Source of the DNA: an uncultured Leptospiraceae bacterium
GTDB taxonomy: Bacteria > Spirochaetota > Leptospiria > Leptospirales > Leptospiraceae
Reading direction: 5' to 3'
Assembly: GCA_937924465.1 (NCBI GenBank)
Contig: CALDSP010000107.1
Span: 1 to 7,651, forward strand
Length of the DNA stretch: 7,651 bases
The notes beneath the pieces were generated by a model. It saw only the letters and a program-made list of their open reading frames with translations. It did not search any database and was not told where the DNA came from. The translations under genes and the position numbers were made by a program. This document shows positions 7,301 through 7,651 of the stretch, one piece after another. Positions within the stretch are counted from its first letter, which is position 1. Every line of letters begins with the position of its first letter.

Positions 7301-7460
7301 ACGTCCTCTTGCTACAGTGATTGTGGGTGGATTGAGTTTTTCTCTCATTTTTGGAATAGTAATTTTGCCTGTTATTTATTATTTTTTTGAAATGAAGTAT
7401 AAAAATGAAATAGATAAGCAAAAACTTCATGAAATCTCAGAATCTTCATTAAATTTATAA
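4323..7460 (+). CDS. czcA: Heavy-metal efflux RND pump (HME-RND, CzcA-like)
   Basis: This 1045-residue inner-membrane proton/metal antiporter is the engine of the tripartite system. Twelve membrane helices are visible: 13-32, six at about 338-548, and five at 866-1020. The periplasmic domains lie at 33-335 and 549-865. TM4 carries AIDFGIIVDATIVMVES with D399, D405 and E412, matching the proton-relay residues known in CzcA and the Zn/Co/Cd-type signature rather than CusA's AVGAMVD form. By eye, CusA copper ligands M573 and M623 align with R614 and E666. Other family motifs are KLGTEFLPELDEGSIW (547-562), TDPFGPNRIET (607-617) and GSDVQRPLATVIVGG (989-1003). The start is TTG at 4323: it puts KRF at the conserved distance and no ATG fits. 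There is no Shine-Dalgarno at the right spacing, so coupling to czcB, whose stop is two bases upstream, is likely. A G8 run lies at 7124-7131. Confidence 0.95.
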   Translation: MQKTIQFFLEKRFITLLFFLGICGLGFFAWNQLDLEAYPDISDIEVSVIAVAEGLPAEEVELQVTIPIERALNTVPGVIAKRSRTIFGLTVIRLTFEDGTDIYKARQMIFERLSFLELPNDVKPELGPMTPSIGEIYRYIIEGDETTSLTYLRELQEYVIIPKLLQAHGVIDVANFGGLIRQYQIILNPIQLEKYKLNVRDIFEALQNNNQNTGGNFIRIGATQMNIRGVGRISKLEDIENIVVDNRGGIPILIKDLATVEIGFQQPSGILGYLDKVQGLSSESGIEGIVLLRKFENPGKTVKAIEEKIKELNQKVLPKNVRIYKLYDRSELISLTIKTVMVTLLEGMAVVFLILTLLLGSWRAALVSSISIPFSLLFAFLLMLASGIPANLLSLGAIDFGIIVDATIVMVESIFRRFSHSNENTDRSQIILNSTLEVYKQILFSVTIIILALLPILTLRRVEGRLFSPMAWTLSFAIFGSMIYSIWIAPLLSFYVIGEPHHEEENWFWKKINFLYKKTIIFFIANLRKTLLVSLGIVIFILSFSLKLGTEFLPELDEGSIWIRIFLPSGISLKEASNYPKLIIQELSNFSEIRAILTQLGRNDDGTDPFGPNRIETLVQLDQPYSNWKSKITKKELVLQIKDKLEFLLPGASFTITQPIIDTTTENATGSSADLAIFINGNDLNQLRNTARQILEIIKNIHGASESAIEQEGQQTQLVIQIDRESCARYGVNVEDINLILRTAIGGIPVTSLYENEKKFDIIIRFTEESRNTPEKIGKILIPTKANSKIPLELVAKIQLDMGETIIFRENGKRQLIVKTNIRNRDQGSFASEVKEKIASHIQIPEGIEIYLGGQFENMERSQKQLMLIVPFTLLLIYITLFFYFQNDYIYALVVLLNVPISACGGILFLFLRGMNFNISAGVGFVSLFGISIMGGVLLVSYLNLIKKDYPNILERVIYGSVIQFKPRLLVMLIAIVGLVPAALNTGVGSDVQRPLATVIVGGLSFSLIFGIVILPVIYYFFEMKYKNEIDKQKLHEISESSLNL
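7124..7131 (+). other. G8 homopolymer tract inside czcA
   Basis: Eight G residues span the codons Met934-Gly-Gly-Val of the pump, in one of its C-terminal membrane helices. This is the longest G run seen in a window dominated by A/T runs. Loss of one G would bring a TAA into frame at 7150-7152 and remove the last two membrane helices; gain of one G also leads to an early stop. Runs of this kind are prone to slippage, but conserved glycines could explain it without any regulatory role. Confidence 0.85.
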
Positions 7461-7500
7461 TGAGTTTCTATTTTTACCCTAAATTGAAGATCTAAGAAAT

Positions 7501-7522
7501 AAATTTTATCAAAATTTTTTTT
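7501..7522 (+). terminator. Weak A/T-only hairpin with T-tract after czcA
   Basis: AAATTTT (7501-7507) and AAAATTT (7511-7517) form a perfect seven-pair inverted repeat with a three-base loop, and the T run continues to 7522. The position, 41 bases after the czcA stop, suits a transcription end. The stem has no G-C pair, so it would be unstable, and such patterns arise by chance in AT-rich DNA. No better terminator is visible before the window ends. Confidence 0.25.
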
Positions 7523-7543
7523 GTTTATAATTATTTGAGCTTT

Positions 7544-7651
7544 CTACTTGATTGAAATTTTTTTGAAAGAGTTTGTAGTAACAACAACAGTTTTTTCTAA
7601 AAAATCTTTGGTTGTTCGTATTTGTGCATTCCTTTTGAAAAATTTTTCACT
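7544..7651 (-). CDS. Possible C-terminal end of a convergent gene (partial)
   Basis: On the minus strand a frame enters from the right edge of the window and stays open for 35 codons to a TAG at 7546-7544. The last residues read TTKDFLEKTVVVTTNSFKK and so on, a mixed, protein-like composition with no recognisable family. The other two minus-strand frames are interrupted sooner. G+C by codon position (9, 11 and 7 of 35) shows only slight bias. If real, this gene converges on czcA with about 80 bases between the two stops. An open run this short can occur by chance. Confidence 0.28.
   Translation of the reverse strand, partial: SEKFFKRNAQIRTTKDFLEKTVVVTTNSFKKISIK

Noticed and set aside
1..7651. 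CRISPR array, tRNA, rRNA, insertion-sequence ends or a phage/defence module.
   Set aside because: No spaced direct repeats, cloverleaf or rRNA-like stretches, and no paired terminal inverted repeats were seen; the only nuclease-like gene is a truncated tail at the window edge.

Overview
The window is AT-rich (G+C by eye about one third) and reads like a chromosomal stretch from a spirochaete, most plausibly of the Leptospiraceae. Three things point that way: a nuclease/transposase tail of the Rpn/PDDEXK_2 type common in spirochaetes, a bacterial TMEM43-like membrane protein, and a compact tripartite heavy-metal efflux operon with a poorly conserved lipobox. GGAGG-type ribosome binding sites argue against Bacteroidetes. 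The taxonomic call is an inference from gene content and composition only.

Layout, left to right, all on the + strand unless stated. (1) 2-268: C-terminal tail of a PD-(D/E)XK nuclease/putative transposase, cut by the window edge, carrying five 12-bp in-frame repeats. (2) 269-713: AT-rich, no gene seen; a weak promoter candidate and an A10T7 tract lie just upstream of the next gene. (3) 714-1811: a TMEM43-family membrane protein that looks monocistronic and is closed by a clear intrinsic terminator at 1843-1868. (4) 1869-2132: the leader of the efflux operon. It has a full-strength Shine-Dalgarno sequence that serves no standard start codon, and a 43-codon open frame whose stop overlaps the next start as ATGA. 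(5) 2133-7460: a three-gene HME-RND efflux operon in the order outer-membrane channel (czcC-like), adaptor lipoprotein (czcB-like), pump (czcA-like). The genes overlap or nearly touch. (6) 7461-7651: AT-rich end with a weak A/T-only hairpin and possibly the tail of a convergent minus-strand gene.

The efflux genes should work as one machine. The inner-membrane RND pump uses the proton gradient, with the D399/D405/E412 triad in TM4; the periplasmic adaptor bridges it to the TolC-type channel, and divalent metal ions of the Zn/Co/Cd class are expelled across the outer membrane. The pump carries the CzcA-type TM4 signature and lacks two of the CusA copper-binding methionines, so Cu/Ag is less likely. 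No metal-responsive regulator is present.

I found no clearly new multi-gene system. The points most worth a second look are the unusual operon leader with its orphan Shine-Dalgarno, the adaptor that seems to lack most of its lipoyl (barrel-sandwich) domain, and a G8 tract in the pump gene that could cause slippage.
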